The position numbers and the translations under genes are program-made. Shown in pieces: positions 44,167 to 55,550 of a stretch of 64,000 nt of DNA. Positions within the stretch are counted from its first letter, which is position 1. Every line of letters starts with the position of its first letter. The notes under the pieces were generated by a model, which was not told where the DNA came from, ran no database searches, and was given only the letters and a program-made list of their open reading frames with translations. The DNA is from Catonia carolina (lineage: Eukaryota > Arthropoda > Insecta > Hemiptera > Achilidae): assembly GCA_035578175.1 (NCBI GenBank), contig JAQMRL010000003.1, forward strand, positions 24,204,419 through 24,268,418. Direction: 5' to 3'.

Positions 44167-44690
44167 CAAAATTTCTCTTGAACGGAACATCGTACAAAGT
44201 TTAAACTTGAAACTTAAGTTAGGTGCTAGAGGACCCGACACGAACAAATTCATCGAAATCGGTCAACCGGAAGTAGTTGTTAATTCGTGCGATTTTTCAC
44301 TTTTTTGCGGTTTTCTCAAAACCGGCTACTAAGTTTTTTTTTAAATCGCCTGATTTACTACATTTTTTATGGTCTACAAGATGGGCTAAGCGCCATGTCT
44401 GCTGAAATTCTTGGAGAGGCTGTTCTCTCGCATAAAAATATTGTTTTTTTTTTAAGATTGCGGCCTAAATATGCATTATAGAGCAAACATATAATAATCA
44501 AAGTCATAGAACATTTAGAAACCCACATTTCTTTTAAACGATTCTTTTTGTAAAACGCTTAGTTTAGCGGCAATTAGCGATTTTCTGTTTTTTTTCTTCA
44601 TGAAAATCTGTAAAAAATATATCTAATTAAAGTTATAGGAAATTAAACGTTCTATAATATACGTTTATATTAAATAATATTATGCTGTTA
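43845..44690 (+). repeat. Repeat family E, copy E2, with E 3' sequence in front
   Basis: Positions 44003-44690 are collinear with E4, including CGAGTTTTCACCGGATATAC, a (TG)n tract at 44129-44163, ATCGGTCAACCGGAAGTAGT and GCTTAGTTTAGCGGCAATTA. Positions 43880-43960 match the 3' portion of E (CTACAGGGCCTATTTTAACG) in the same orientation but lie upstream, which implies a head-to-tail junction. Confidence 0.8.
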
Positions 44691-44887
44691 ATATTAAACT
44701 TTTTAGAGCTGGTGTTTTTATTTATTTATTTATTATTTTATTATTTATGTTAATATTTATTTTTCGTTACTGTTTTCTAAATAAAGCATTTCATGATTTA
44801 CAATACATAAAAATAATTAATCAATATTTTACGATAATTGTTTTTCTCGTACATGAACAATTCTAAACCACACAAGGTGACTTAAGA

Positions 44888-45112
44888 CGTTTCTGGAAGT
44901 TCTTTTTGCAGCCCACATTCTCAGCACTCGCTCACTGTAGGCTTTTCTTCTTTCTTCCGTCCACCCGATGTTCTGTTTTTACTCTTCATGGATGCCCTTT
45001 ATCCGTAATTAGTTTTCTGAATTTTTATGTTTTCTCGGTTTATTCCAGTTTTTCAGTATCCTTTCTGACTTTTCTAAACCTTTTATCCGACACCTTGGGC
45101 CTATTGTTTTGT
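44888..45112 (-). pseudogene. Non-LTR C-terminal module with WTEERRKAYSERV motif
   Basis: One minus frame reads GWTEERRKAYSERVLRMWAA then KRTSRNV. It matches the end modules at 18800-19200 and 48300-48480. The rest is frameshifted. Confidence 0.4.
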
Positions 45113-45655
45113 GTCTTATAAATTTGTTTTGTCAACTGGTTGTCATCCCATTATGTGCAGGTGTCCGTAAAATTTGAATCTTCTTAGGATAATTACACAA
45201 AAGATATAAATTTAATAGTAAATAAAATGACAAAAAAAGGAATGGAAAATTAAGGACTTCTTGAGGGGAAATATCCTGATGTTTGGGGTTACCAACGACA
45301 AAGTTTTAAAAGTAAAACGAATAATATAATAATAAAAAAGAGACACGGTCAGTTATGACAATTATCTGATAATTATAGTTCTACTTATTAATGTAATTTT
45401 TTTGACTAGTCTGTTCATACAATATGAACCTATGCTTTTTAAATATATAGAATAGTACTTGAATAGTATTGCCAAAGGCACCTGTTTGACAGAATTTGGT
45501 TCCAACTGTTCTTGTTTATCTCCTCATGGGACTAGTGTTCACTCATTTCATATCTCATGTTCCACATATTATTTTTTATCTTCCATTTGACAAGGAGTTC
45601 ATTTAATAAATGATTGTAAAATATAAAATGTATGATTTAATAAAATAAATTTTAT
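45113..45655. other. Stretch with no recognised feature
   Basis: AT-rich, with nothing supportable. Confidence 0.5.
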
Positions 45656-45659
45656 AAAA

Positions 45660-45893
45660 TAGTCAGTTTCTCCTCTGAGAGTAACGAACTTCATCTCATA
45701 TAGCCAGACCCTGTGGTGAATGAAGTGAAGGTGTCTTGCAGAGTGGAAAGTAAATGCTTTTCAGAGGCCCTGGCGTGCTGATAAGCATACTTTTCTACTC
45801 CGTGAGGAAGGAAATGGTAAACCACCTCACTCCTCGTTTTACTTACAAAAATCTCTAGAGGTTCAAACCACTTTTTCAGCTGATGATCTAAAC
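45660..45893 (+). repeat. Repeat family B, 3' half
   Basis: CTCCTCTGAGAGTAACGAAC, CCAGACCCTGTGGTGAATGA, GTGAGGAAGGAAATGGTAAA, CCACCTCACTCCTCG, GTTCAAACCA and CTGATGATCTAAACAACAA follow the B order. The 5' half is missing, as in the copy at 5545. Confidence 0.85.
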
Positions 45894-45899
45894 AACAAC

Positions 45900-47085
45900 A
45901 TATAAAAGAAACAGGCTTACCTACTAGTGGATACTTGATTAAATTTTTAAATACAGTGATCGTTCCGACTCTTTTATTATGTCAGCGAAATTTGGGCTCA
46001 CAGAGGAAAAATGAAACAGATGTTAAAAGATGCAGAGATGCTTTTATTACAGAAGGTTGTATTCAAGAGGAGAGAATATGAAATTTTGATACATGAGATT
46101 CAAACAATAAAAACTAACGAGAAAATCACTTATTATATAAGAGCCTGAAAGAAGATGAACCTTAGGAAGCCTCTACAACAATTGGAGTGCTTAATAATAG
46201 TTTATTTTAAAAAGAGATTTTTAAAGTATGAAAAATAAAACATTTTGATTCCGGACAGACTAAAATGATCTTTGCCATGAAGAGAATGAGAAGAAAAAAC
46301 CGGATATTTTTATTCAATTTGAAGCAACAATTTTTAAGATACGCAGTTAGCGGTAAGGAAATTGTGGTGGTTGAAAATATAACTTCAGGAGTTATATATG
46401 AAAAGTTATATAAGTTTCGGAAACCTAATGAAGACTACTAAGATGGAAGAACTTTAAGAATTTTCTTGTAACGTTTTTCTGCTCATGTTTCATCATAGTA
46501 TCAACTAAACACTGACGTAGGGGAAAAATTGTTTCATCAAAAGTTATGGAACAAAATCTTGACTTCTCCAATACTCGGTTTTGGAGGTTATTTACAAAGT
46601 TATTTAAAATAACTTGTATGTTTTTTAGATTTAAATCAAACAAATATAATTACTCTTTTTAAAAGAATAACCATTTTAAAACTTTTGTATATATTTTTAG
46701 TTTTGGTAGTCGGGAAAAAATGTTTTCAATTTCATTTGATTTTTTAAATTATCAAAACATTACCAATTTTTACCGTTTTTCCGCTCAACACTACTGAGAG
46801 TTATTGTTCATTTTTGGACGGAAGTTCAAAGCGATCTTAATGAATTACTGGATTACCTAGTTTAAACTTTCTAATGTGAAGATAATCTTGATAGAACTAT
46901 ATCGCAATTTATCTGTCGCCAAACTTTTTAGAATACCCTAATTATTAATCCATTCCATACGCTAATTTATTCTTTGAATTTAGAAAAAAATGTTTTTATG
47001 TTTTTATTTATTGAGTGTAAACTTTCCAATTGACCACATTATGACCAGATTATTTATCTGTACTAGTATTCATTATTATTTATAT
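45900..47085. other. Mostly unassigned stretch; possible transposase remnant at 46425-46643 (minus)
   Basis: A minus-strand open frame at 46425-46643 includes VLEKSRFCSITFDET. It recalls the F-D-E region of P-element/THAP9-like proteins, but no other block supports it. An (ATT)n-rich run lies at about 47072-47100. Confidence 0.25.
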
Positions 47086-47094
47086 TATTATTAT

Positions 47095-48065
47095 TATTAT
47101 ATTTGTTCCTCAAGGAAGCTGTTTAGGTCCTTTGTTTTATATTATTTATGTAAATAAAATTTTTAATGTTATTCAAAATTGTAAACTTTATATGTATGCT
47201 GATTATGCAGTTCTGTTAAATTCGCACAGTGATAGTGAAATAAGTTATAGAACACTACAAAATTAATTTAATTGGTTTGTAAAATGGGCTTATTAGCATG
47301 ACTTGTTTATAAATGGTGGTAAGACTAAGGTCAAGTATTTTAAAACACCTCACATGCCTCAAATAAGCATTAATGATATAATTTTGCATGAGTGTCATAT
47401 AATTTTGCATGCTCATAACTAACATCTTGTATTTGTGCTAAACTGAAGTATGTTACATACTTCAATAGGAGTAATTTTTGATAACAATTTGAAATTTTAT
47501 AAGTACATTGATAAAGTCTTTAACAAAGCTAAAAGAATTCTGGGTTGTATGTATGTGCTCAAATCAAATTTTAAGAGGGTTTTAAAAATTGTTTATAAAT
47601 CATTGTTAAAATCAATACCAAGATACGGAGTTCAAGTGTAAGAGGGAACTAGCTTTTCACACTTGAACAAACTTACAAATATGCAAAATAAGGTACTGAA
47701 ATTAAGCGCAAAGGATAGAGATTATGACCAGCTTAATTTAATAAAAATTTGTGATACATTAAGTCCGAAACATTTTTATAAATTCTTTCACATAATAAAT
47801 AACTTAAATAAAGATAAATATAAAATTTTAATAGAACCAATATGGAGTAAGTAGATGTAATTATGTTGTGCCTCATAGTTTTAGTAATTACGGTGAAAGA
47901 GCTTTAAATTGTGTGATACTGCAGTTATACAATTCTCGGCCTAGGGAAATAGTTAATTGTAAAAATGTACTGATTTTAAAAGAAAGGTAAAAGTGTGGTT
48001 ACAAAATGATAATTAAAATAAGGATATCAATAACCTTAAGAAGTTGTTATGGGCATTCTCTACAG
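47095..48065 (+). pseudogene. Non-LTR reverse transcriptase remnant (CR1/Jockey-like)
   Basis: The plus strand reads FVPQGSCLGPLFYIIYVNKI and then LYMYADYAVLLN, a mutated form of the Y-A-D-D block with the second Asp changed to Tyr. The thumb continues with SIGVIFDNNLKFYKYIDKVF, LGCMYVLKSNFKRV, LLKSIPRYGVQV and MNKLTNMQNKVLKLSAKD. Several stops break the frame. The altered catalytic site and stops make it dead. (ATT)n tracts lie on both sides. Confidence 0.75.
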
Positions 48066-48299
48066 TGGCTGCCTATGCGCCGTGACTATAGGTAATAGAG
48101 TAACAGTATCACTAACGAGAATGTAAATTTAGGTAAATTAGTTTAAGAGTTACAGTAATCTAATTTTTGTTTATTTTTTATTGTATGTGTATATGTATGG
48201 GCACCTGTTGTTTAGTCAGATGGTTGACTTATCGGGACCCAAAAATAATTGATGATAATAAAGATAGGCTATTTCATTTCATTATTATTTATTATTATT

Positions 48300-48480
48300 A
48301 TTATTAGTCGTAAAGCTCCCGAAGTGGAAGACGCTAAGTAAATATGGTTTGTTTTTGGTATTTCTTGTCCTTTTTATCTGCCCACCAGTTTTTCATTCTT
48401 TGTGAGAGTTCAGCTTTTCTTTGTTCACTCCATTTTGTTCCGGTTCTTGAAGCTTTTGTCTCTGGTTTAACCTCCCATTT
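48300..48480 (-). pseudogene. Non-LTR C-terminal module with KWSEQRKAELSQRM motif
   Basis: The minus strand reads EVKPETKASRTGTKWSEQRK, AELSQRMKNWWADKKDKKYQ and ends KQTIFT before a stop. It is the cleanest of three such modules (others at 18800 and 44888). It abuts the tail of the element at 48482-49505. Confidence 0.5.
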
Positions 48481-48481
48481 T

Positions 48482-49505
48482 TATTATTATTATTATTTAT
48501 TACTTTTTTACTTATTTTTTATTTATTTATCTGTATCTGTACTGTGAATTACAATTACAAATGTGCTGAAGGTGATTATGGTACAAATATGATAGTATGA
48601 ATATGATAGCATATGAGGAAGCAAACCGCCCATCGATGGATCTTCTATGGTTTTGCTTTTACCAATGTTTTTTTTTTGCGCTCTTGAGACTCCAGGAGGA
48701 GTATAGGACATGTCGTCAGATATAACACCTGAAATACATATAAGAATCATACAGTGTATCACTACTATCAACAAAGAAATTCTTGTACGCTATAAAAAGT
48801 TTCACCGATCAAGTAAGTTTTTAGATTTTTTTTGAAGGAATTCAAATCCTCACAACACTTTAAAGATTGGGGTAATTTATTTATGAATTTTCTCCCTGCA
48901 TAAGTAGGTTTTTGTTCAAACAATTTTGTGGAGTGATTAGCCACATAATAATCATTCCTGTTTCTCGTGTTATGATTGTGAATATTGAAATTCTGCATAA
49001 AATTATTTTGCCTAACATACATAATCACCTCAAAAATGTAGAGGGAGGGAACTGTAAGCAATTTAAGCTCCTTAAATAGTGGCCTGCATGAGGTTAACTG
49101 GTTAGCTCCCACCATACACCTAATAGCTTTCTTTTGAATTTTAAAAACCCTATTCATATTGCCCATGCTAGAATTACCCCATACTAAAATACCATAACGG
49201 ATATGAGACAGAATGAGGCCATGATAAGCTGCCATTAGTAATTTTTTATCATTTAATCTGGCAATTTGTTTTAATGCAAATACCCCAGATGATATTTTAC
49301 TACAAACTTGATTGCTATAGAAGTCCCAGGACAAAGATCTATCTAGACATACGCCCAGGAACTTTACTGTTTCTACATGCTCTAAACTATTATTATGAAT
49401 AAATACATCAACTTCTCTACTTTCTTTAACGTTATGTTTATTTTTAAACTGCAAGTACTGACACTTTTTCCCAGAGGCACTTTGACAAGAGGGCGAGCAG
49501 CACAC
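48482..49505 (-). mobile_element. Jockey/CR1-like retrotransposon 3' end
   Basis: The unit consists of a 245-codon open frame, a ~235-bp 3' UTR and an A/T-rich repeat tail at 48482-48533. It is 5'-truncated; the join with unrelated sequence lies near 49485. Confidence 0.8.
48768..49505 (-). CDS. Jockey/CR1-like ORF2 thumb and C-terminal region, open
   Basis: The frame reads CQYLQFKNKHNV, VETVKFLGVCLDRSLSWDFY, VFALKQIARLNDKKLLMAAY, HGLILSHIRYGILVWGNSSM, then VFKIQKKAIRCMVGANQLTS and CRPLFKELKLLTVPSLYIFE. It ends NSFKKNLKTYLIGETFYS. The F-L-G-V-x-L-D-x-x-L-S-W block and H-x-x-Y-G-I-x-x-W-G block are those of CR1/Jockey-group thumbs. All catalytic RT motifs are upstream of the truncation. The first ~12 residues (MCCSPSCQSASG) probably come from flanking sequence. 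There is no internal stop. Confidence 0.85.
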   Translation of the reverse strand: MCCSPSCQSASGKKCQYLQFKNKHNVKESREVDVFIHNNSLEHVETVKFLGVCLDRSLSWDFYSNQVCSKISSGVFALKQIARLNDKKLLMAAYHGLILSHIRYGILVWGNSSMGNMNRVFKIQKKAIRCMVGANQLTSCRPLFKELKLLTVPSLYIFEVIMYVRQNNFMQNFNIHNHNTRNRNDYYVANHSTKLFEQKPTYAGRKFINKLPQSLKCCEDLNSFKKNLKTYLIGETFYSVQEFLC

Positions 49506-49835
49506 ACTCCCCAGGTCGGCCGATCTGGCTCTAACTCGCCCTGGAATTATTTTTAATTTATAACTTGGACTATATTAATATAAGGTGACAGTCGCCGTCA
49601 CAAACGAACAAATTAAAGAGTTCTTAGAAAGGTCTCCGGGTCTATACCTTCTGGTGACCAATTGGAAGGGAGGTAGTGGGCGAAATGCCAGGAAACCAAT
49701 TACCAATGTAATTTGTGTTAGTGTTTAGTATAGTTATATTGGTCATCTGAATTTTTATGTTTTTTATTTACTTTTTTAGGGTTGTAATGAAATATTTAAA
49801 GAATGAAATTTAATGCGCCAATATAAATTGTTTTG

Positions 49836-49960
49836 GCCCCACGATGGGCGCCAAAATGTAATCGAGTCCGAGTCCGAGTCCTGAAAGAAGTGAGCTTGCG
49901 CTCGAGATGACGACGTCATAGCAAGGCTACCTTGTCGTTCGGAGAATTGGATGAAAGGAA
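49836..49960 (-). mobile_element. LTR retrotransposon fragment: LTR end and primer-binding site
   Basis: On the minus strand TCGATTACA is followed after three T's by TGGCGCCCATCGTGGGGC (49836-49853), the arrangement of a 5' LTR end plus a primer-binding site resembling the 3' end of a tRNA. The LTR portion (49857 to about 49960) has GAGTCC repeated three times (49864-49881). No gag or pol was recognised between here and 49505, and the second LTR is absent. Confidence 0.5.
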
Positions 49961-50014
49961 CTTTTTTTGGAATTTTTCTTTATTTGGAATTACAGTGATT
50001 AATTGGGGGAAAGA

Positions 50015-50417
50015 TGGGCTCGGAATCGGTATAACAGCGAGAACATTGCCTTGGGAAGAGAAGCTTTTTCTAGTCGGGAGTGTTTTTTTCTAGTAGGAAA
50101 TATTTTTATAGGGATGTTTGTAGGGAGTCTATAGGAAATCGTGGAATGGCTGTTTAATCTTAACTTGTGGCGGGCGAGGTGTCGTGTAGATTTCTCTGAC
50201 AGCTGGTTGTACAGAGCGTTGACCGGCGTCGTGAAGGACTCTTGGAGTTTATGAGCTCCTCCAGGGTGGGAGTGAGGACGTAGTCGTGGACGGTTTTATT
50301 ATTGATGAGGTAGTGGAGGTTGAAAATTTGTCTTGCTATGCGGTTGTGAAGGGAGGAGAGTTTTCTTTTGTTGTCGGAGGAGAGGACAGGCCACCAAACT
50401 GGTACATCGTAAGCCAA
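50015..50417 (-). pseudogene. Non-LTR ORF2 C-terminus (Jockey-like)
   Basis: The minus strand reads AYDVPVWWPVLSSDNKRKLS, SLHNRIARQIFNLHYLINNK, TVHDYVLTPTLEELI, and after a frameshift KLQESFTTPVNALYNQLSEK and RHLARHKLRLNSHSTIS. The A-P-V-W/W-W and L-x-x-x-Q/H-N-R-x-x-R blocks fit Jockey-type thumbs. An AATAAAG signal and an A-rich end follow near 49970. One frameshift separates the two parts. Confidence 0.65.
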
Positions 50418-51944
50418 TGTAAATTAAATAAAGTTAAATGCAAATTTGAAATATTAAATAAATTTAATGAAATCGAAAATGTAAAAAATAAATTGACAAA
50501 GAAAAAAATGTGTTACAAAACTATAAATTGTTTATCTTATTTGTTGATGACACTATGTTATAAAATTAAGTATTTTAAATGAATTATTAATAACTTATAT
50601 ATAATTATTTATTGAAATGTCAAATTGAATGTTAACATTCATCTAGCTATGAGCTCAAAATTAATTATTTTTATAGTTACTATTTGAATTATCCTCGGAG
50701 TCTTCCACTTGCTGCTTGTCCATCCATGACCGGGAATAAAATGAGGCGTCGAGTCATTGTTGCAATTGGTTTTGTAGTCTTGAATAGATTTTCTTTAAAT
50801 CTTTTCTTCATATCGTAAAATAATCAAATTTATTTTGTTTGGTTCCATAATTAATTAGATTCTTCATACTTTAATATTTTCTTACTTATTATTTCAAATT
50901 ATTTAATTAAAATTATACTATCTTTTGTTTTCTTGCTTAAATTTTAGATATTTGGTTTTTGGAATTAATTTATTTAAATATTTTATTTTCTTCTTAAAAT
51001 TCGTCTTGATACATTTAATTATTGTTTAGAATATTTAACTTTTAAATAAGAAATTGTTTAATTTTGATTATTATTTATGATTATTTTTAAATTATCTCTT
51101 GAATTGGCAACAATTGGTTAATTGAATTTGATCATCGATCAACGACGTACTGGAGCATAGACTTCTATTCTACAGGGTATCAACTAATTTTTTCCAAGTT
51201 CTCTTTAGCCTTCTGAGAGGGTTTTCCGATAAAGTAACTGAGCTAATCGTCTTAATTAGTTCGCTTTTATGTCTAGCTAATTTTCTGTGAAAACGTTTAT
51301 ATTAATTTTTATTGTGTCAAATACGTAAGGAACTTTCAGATCATTGTGAATAATCTGTTTCGTACGTATCAAGGGGCGTTTGTAACAACTCGAAGTACTC
51401 TGTATTGGTATGACTGTAATCGAGCTATATTACTCGGTTTAGCGAATCCGTAATATAATTACAGTGTAATACTAATATATATCTATTAAAATTGTTAATT
51501 TAAAACTTTTTTAGTATTATAAATGAGCCAAATTTGTAAAATACAAGTTAATTGCTCTTTTATAGCTCACAAATATGATTTATAAGTGTACTTGTATTCA
51601 GTAGAATAGATTGAAATGTTCGTTCTGCTTTTATATTTTTATTTAGCTGTTTTGTAAATAGATTTTGTTTTTAACTAAATAATCAGACCTTTAGGATATT
51701 CACCTGTTGCTACTCAAAAGCGTTTTATATGTAAGTTTTGTCGGTTTATTTCCTACATTCCTCTGTTTTTTTTCTCTTAACGTAGTTGTATGTATTTGTA
51801 ATAGAACTGTTCCTTTAAAAATAACTTGTCCGTATGTTTTTAGGTTTAAATCAAACAACCATAATTTTGATAAAAATCGTAAGAATTATATTTAAAAAAA
51901 CTTATAGTACTTAGTTATAAAAATTATTGTTTTATAGTACGTTA
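50418..51944. other. AT-rich stretch with no recognised feature
   Basis: No supportable gene, TIR pair or tRNA-like segment. Confidence 0.5.
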
Positions 51945-51946
51945 TA

Positions 51947-52510
51947 CAGGTGATTTTTAAGTATGAAAACGGATTTAAATTGCGTAACTGAAACGTACTT
52001 AACGGAAGAATTTTATGCGAATCTGTGTAGTTTTAAAAATTCAACTTTTTGGTGGTTTTGTCCGCCATATTGGATTCAACGTTATATTTTTAAATGGGAT
52101 GGTAGTCATGTGACACGGACTTTCAATGTAAAATTTAACAAAACACAATGGCGCAAACGGCTTTTGATAGATGACTTCGTTTTTCAGTTATAGGCATTTT
52201 AATGCTAACCCAATTTTCCCAAAATTGCAACTTTGAATGCTTATAATTAAAAAACAAAGGCATCTATCGGAAAATGGTTTGCGCCATTGTATTTTCTTGA
52301 AACTTTTCATTAAAATGACGAGTCACATGACCAACATCCTATTTAAAAATATAAAGTTGAATTCATTATGACGGATTCAAGATGGCGAAAAAATTTCGAA
52401 ACCACCAAAATGTTGGATTTTCAAAACTACACAGATTCGCATAACTTTCTTTGACAATTACGTCTCAGTTACGCAATATAAAGCCGTTTCCATACTTAAA
52501 AATCACCCTG
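51947..52510. mobile_element. MITE G, foldback element
   Basis: TA at 51945-51946 and 52511-52512 flanks arms of ~250 bp. The left reads CAGGTGATTTTTAAGTATG and the inverted right CAGGGTGATTTTTAAGTATG, and the match continues through ATGCGAATCTGTGTAGTTTT. The interior has the GCCATATTGGATTCAACGTT and GTCATGTGAC core shared with F. It is non-coding; the open frame at 51963-52193 is the arm itself. Confidence 0.9.
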
Positions 52511-52512
52511 TA

Positions 52513-54020
52513 TAGACCTAATATTGTATTATATTTTATAGTTTCGTTATAAATATTTTTAAAATATTATATTATTTAAATTTGATACGAAAAAATTACT
52601 CAACAGTAGAACTCCTGCAGGACATTTATATATACTGATGTAGCTCTCGCCTATCTTTACTCGAACGTCTACAAATATATGATCGTAGGTTTTTAAATAA
52701 GTTTTTTGAGTTGAGATCATTTTGAGCAAGTGTATTTTAAAAACGCTTGTGTTAGCGAAGTAAATATCAATATGGTAGAAAATATTTTTGTAATTAAGAA
52801 AATTTTTGTTTTTGAGTGTGCAGTGTATTTGCATAAGTAGCCTACTATGCAATCTGTATGCTTAATTTGTTTTTGTTCTACTCTTCAAAACTATTTAAAT
52901 AATTTCACTGCTGGCAAATAGCGTAATTTAGAAATTGTTTCCTATGGTTAACCTTAATGTCATTAAAACTTAAAATGTAAATTTATAGCAGTTTTCTTCT
53001 TCTTTTTTCTAAGATTAGTTCTTGACCTGTTCTTACCCGGTACCCATTTTCTGAGGACCACCCGATATCTCGCGTTTCACCTGGCTCATACTAAACTTCT
53101 GTCACCAGAAACCTATCCGAATTTATGACCATAATATGTATATTATTATATAAATAACTTAATTATAAGACATTGAAATTTAATTTGAATAATTAAATAA
53201 CTTATAAAATAATTTACTTTTTAATTAAAATATTTCTGTATAGTTACCTGAATTATTACATAATTATATTGCGGTATTAATTACATTTTATTCAAAAATT
53301 TGAAATACAGTATTCGTTGCATGTATTGCGTGCCACAAAATGAAAATACCTAGTTTCTACTGCATGATTATTAACATTTTATTTTATTTTACTTACATGT
53401 TTTCAATTTTTTATTTATTTCTTGAATTACTTATAATATCCATATGAATAATTAGATTTATTTACAATTTTTTATGCAGTTGTATTTTAGATAAAATAGG
53501 TAGTACAAAATCTTAACGATAAGGTACAGTATATTAGTGCAACAAATAGATGTGATTATAAAAAAAACATGCAAAACTGTTACTCAATTCTCAATAAAAA
53601 TTAAATGTTTTGAAAGGAAAAGATATTACAAATATAAATTTGTTTTTAAGGCATTGGACGACGAAAACTTAATAAGTAGTTATTTAAGAATTCTTAATTT
53701 ATATTTTAAAATACTTTACCATCATCATCTTGTGGCTGTACAGCACTTGATGGGTCTTCATCTTCTCCACAATTTTCCTCTAATGCTCTCTGCCACTTGT
53801 AAGGGCCCTAAATCATTTTTAAATCCATCAAAATAAAATAATTTATGGCTAAGTCCATACCTCCTGAATTTTTTCACGTACCCGTAACAAGTTGGTCACA
53901 TTCCATCTTACAACTGCTATATTCAACTCTTTTTTTATTTTTTCGGGAATTCCGTTTTTTTAATATGAAAAATTCCTGTCCGTCAACCAAGGCTGTTGTT
54001 TTAGTTTCGTAACAGCTCAT
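52513..54020. other. Stretch with no recognised feature
   Basis: AT-rich. The 53720-53900 part is less biased and may be a decayed coding relic, but no motif could be read. Confidence 0.4.
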
Positions 54021-54027
54021 TTTTACA

Positions 54028-54287
54028 GTGTAGTGTTGCCAAATTCCGCTCAAGCCCCATTCTGGAGGACCAGGGAATTTTCTGTCAGGGTTACTGTACC
54101 TTACCCAAATAATCTCCGTTTTAAGGTACCAAGGGCCGACCTTTCAACCTTTTCCATATTGGTTCATAATAAGAACCCAGATACCGACTACGCATTGAGA
54201 CAAAGACTAATGGAAATGGGATTTGCTGAAAAAAGCAGACGTTACCTGTCTAATTGGAAGTACCAGAAAGCATTACCTACCATTTGA
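54028..54287 (+). CDS. Unidentified open segment, possibly a terminal exon
   Basis: A CATTTTTACAG acceptor-like sequence ends near 54028 and an open frame then runs to a stop at 54285-54287. Readable parts are APFWRTREFSVRVTVPYPNN, LRFKVPRADLSTFSILVHNK, DTDYALRQRLMEMGFAEKSR and RYLSNWKYQKALP. Codon content is far less AT-driven than in neighbouring frames, and the peptide looks natural. I do not recognise a domain. It could be the last exon of a host gene, a processed pseudogene or a piece of an unknown element. If an exon, it would start in phase 2, which does not join directly to 207-323. Confidence 0.35.
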
Positions 54288-54427
54288 TGGTGGTACGTAT
54301 GAAGTTTTCCATTAGTGCCAATTACTAAGTTCTACTTTACAATACATAGTCAGAAACCAAATCTTAAAAGTGAAATTTGTAAAGGTTAAAGGTGTGTTAG
54401 TAAAATTTCAGCTTTATTAAACACAAA

Positions 54428-54610
54428 TAGATGCCTCCGTCATAGCGTAGTAATTACTGAGCGTATTTGACAGCAAAATTTTAGGTTCTGGATTCGGTTT
54501 TTAGTTATGAGTCTGGAAACGTTTAAAACTTTAAAACCCAGTGTGTTCGGTAATGACAATGTTGTTGATGCAAGGTTAAATGAACTAAAAAAGAAAATAA
54601 TAATGATTTC
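54428..54610 (+). repeat. SINE-A copy, degraded
   Basis: GATGCCTCCGTCATAGCGTA is the head, GGTTCTGGATTCGG is a decayed B box, then come TCTGGAAACG, TTCGGTAATGACAATGTTGT and an A-rich end. It is collinear with 28446-28626. Confidence 0.7.
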
Positions 54611-55374
54611 TAATTAATTGAATTGTAAAATGTTAGAATACACCATAATAGTCCCAAAAATATTTATTTAAGACTTTTTGCAAAATCCTGTAAAAAAAAT
54701 CAAACAAAATCCTAACAACAAAATCCTGTAGCCTTTTCTATATTACTTAAACATCAGGAGAAAAGCAAAGTAACTTCCCAATTAATATGATATTTCGATT
54801 CACCTTCGGTGAAGAAACAAACATTTTTATAGACTTCACTGACGGTATCGGTTATTAGAAGAGTTGAAAAGTCTAATTATCACTTACATATTTTTTAAAT
54901 ACATATTTACTAAATTTTATGATTTAAAGACTTTCAAAGAAATCCCTAATCTTTTCACTAAAAAATTAACCAGTTGTTAAACAAAATGTAAATTCGTGAT
55001 TAAACCAGTAACTGACGTTTAAAATAAATCACAAAATTTATTTTTAAGTTATCATTGACAAAGTTTTATTTATATGTTCCCACTTTAATAAAAACGGTTC
55101 ATTAATTAACAACTTTTTAATTTTAAGACAAATCGGTTTTAGATTAGACATGTTACTGGTGCATTATAATGCGTGAGAAACAAAACTCTTCACGATGACC
55201 CCAAAATTCTCTTCATTGCAGACAATAGCAGGTTAGCGGATAATCCTAATGAATTAATAGGCTACGTTAAATTGCAAGATTGAATTCTTCCTGGAGATCC
55301 ATCAAATTGACAGCAAAGATCGTAAAATGGAGACCTGATGTGACATAAATAAATAAAAATAAAGTAATAAAAAT
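54611..55374. other. AT-rich stretch with no recognised feature
   Basis: No supportable gene or element. Confidence 0.5.
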
Positions 55375-55377
55375 GTT

Positions 55378-55550
55378 CACCTTCGTGTTTTAGTGGTCTC
55401 CGCGCTAGCATACAAAGCGGAGGTGCAGGGTTCGAGTCCCGGTTCGGGTCTGGAAATGTTTACAAGTCAAAACCCATCTTTAGTTCCACAAGCCAACGTG
55501 GTTGCAACGTAAAAAACTGTTTACGGGGCTTTAGCTAAAAAACAAATTAA
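55378..55550 (+). repeat. SINE-A copy
   Basis: TTTTAGTGGTCTCCGCGCTA (A-box region), AAAGCGGAGG, GGTTCGAGTCCCGG (B box), then GGTCTGGAAATG and ACAAGTCAAAACCCA as in other SINE-A copies. The body is shorter than at 28446. Confidence 0.75.

Noticed and set aside
46425..46643. P-element/THAP9-like transposase fragment
   Set aside because: Only the short CSITFDET stretch is suggestive. No second motif or terminal repeats support it, so it is mentioned only as a possibility in the gap entry.
51963..52193. 76-codon open frame
   Set aside because: It is the left arm of MITE G. The inverted arm at 52260-52510 shows it is a non-coding repeat.
55390..55460. Possible functional tRNA gene
   Set aside because: A and B boxes are present, but the sequence continues into the SINE-A body and lacks a proper acceptor stem.
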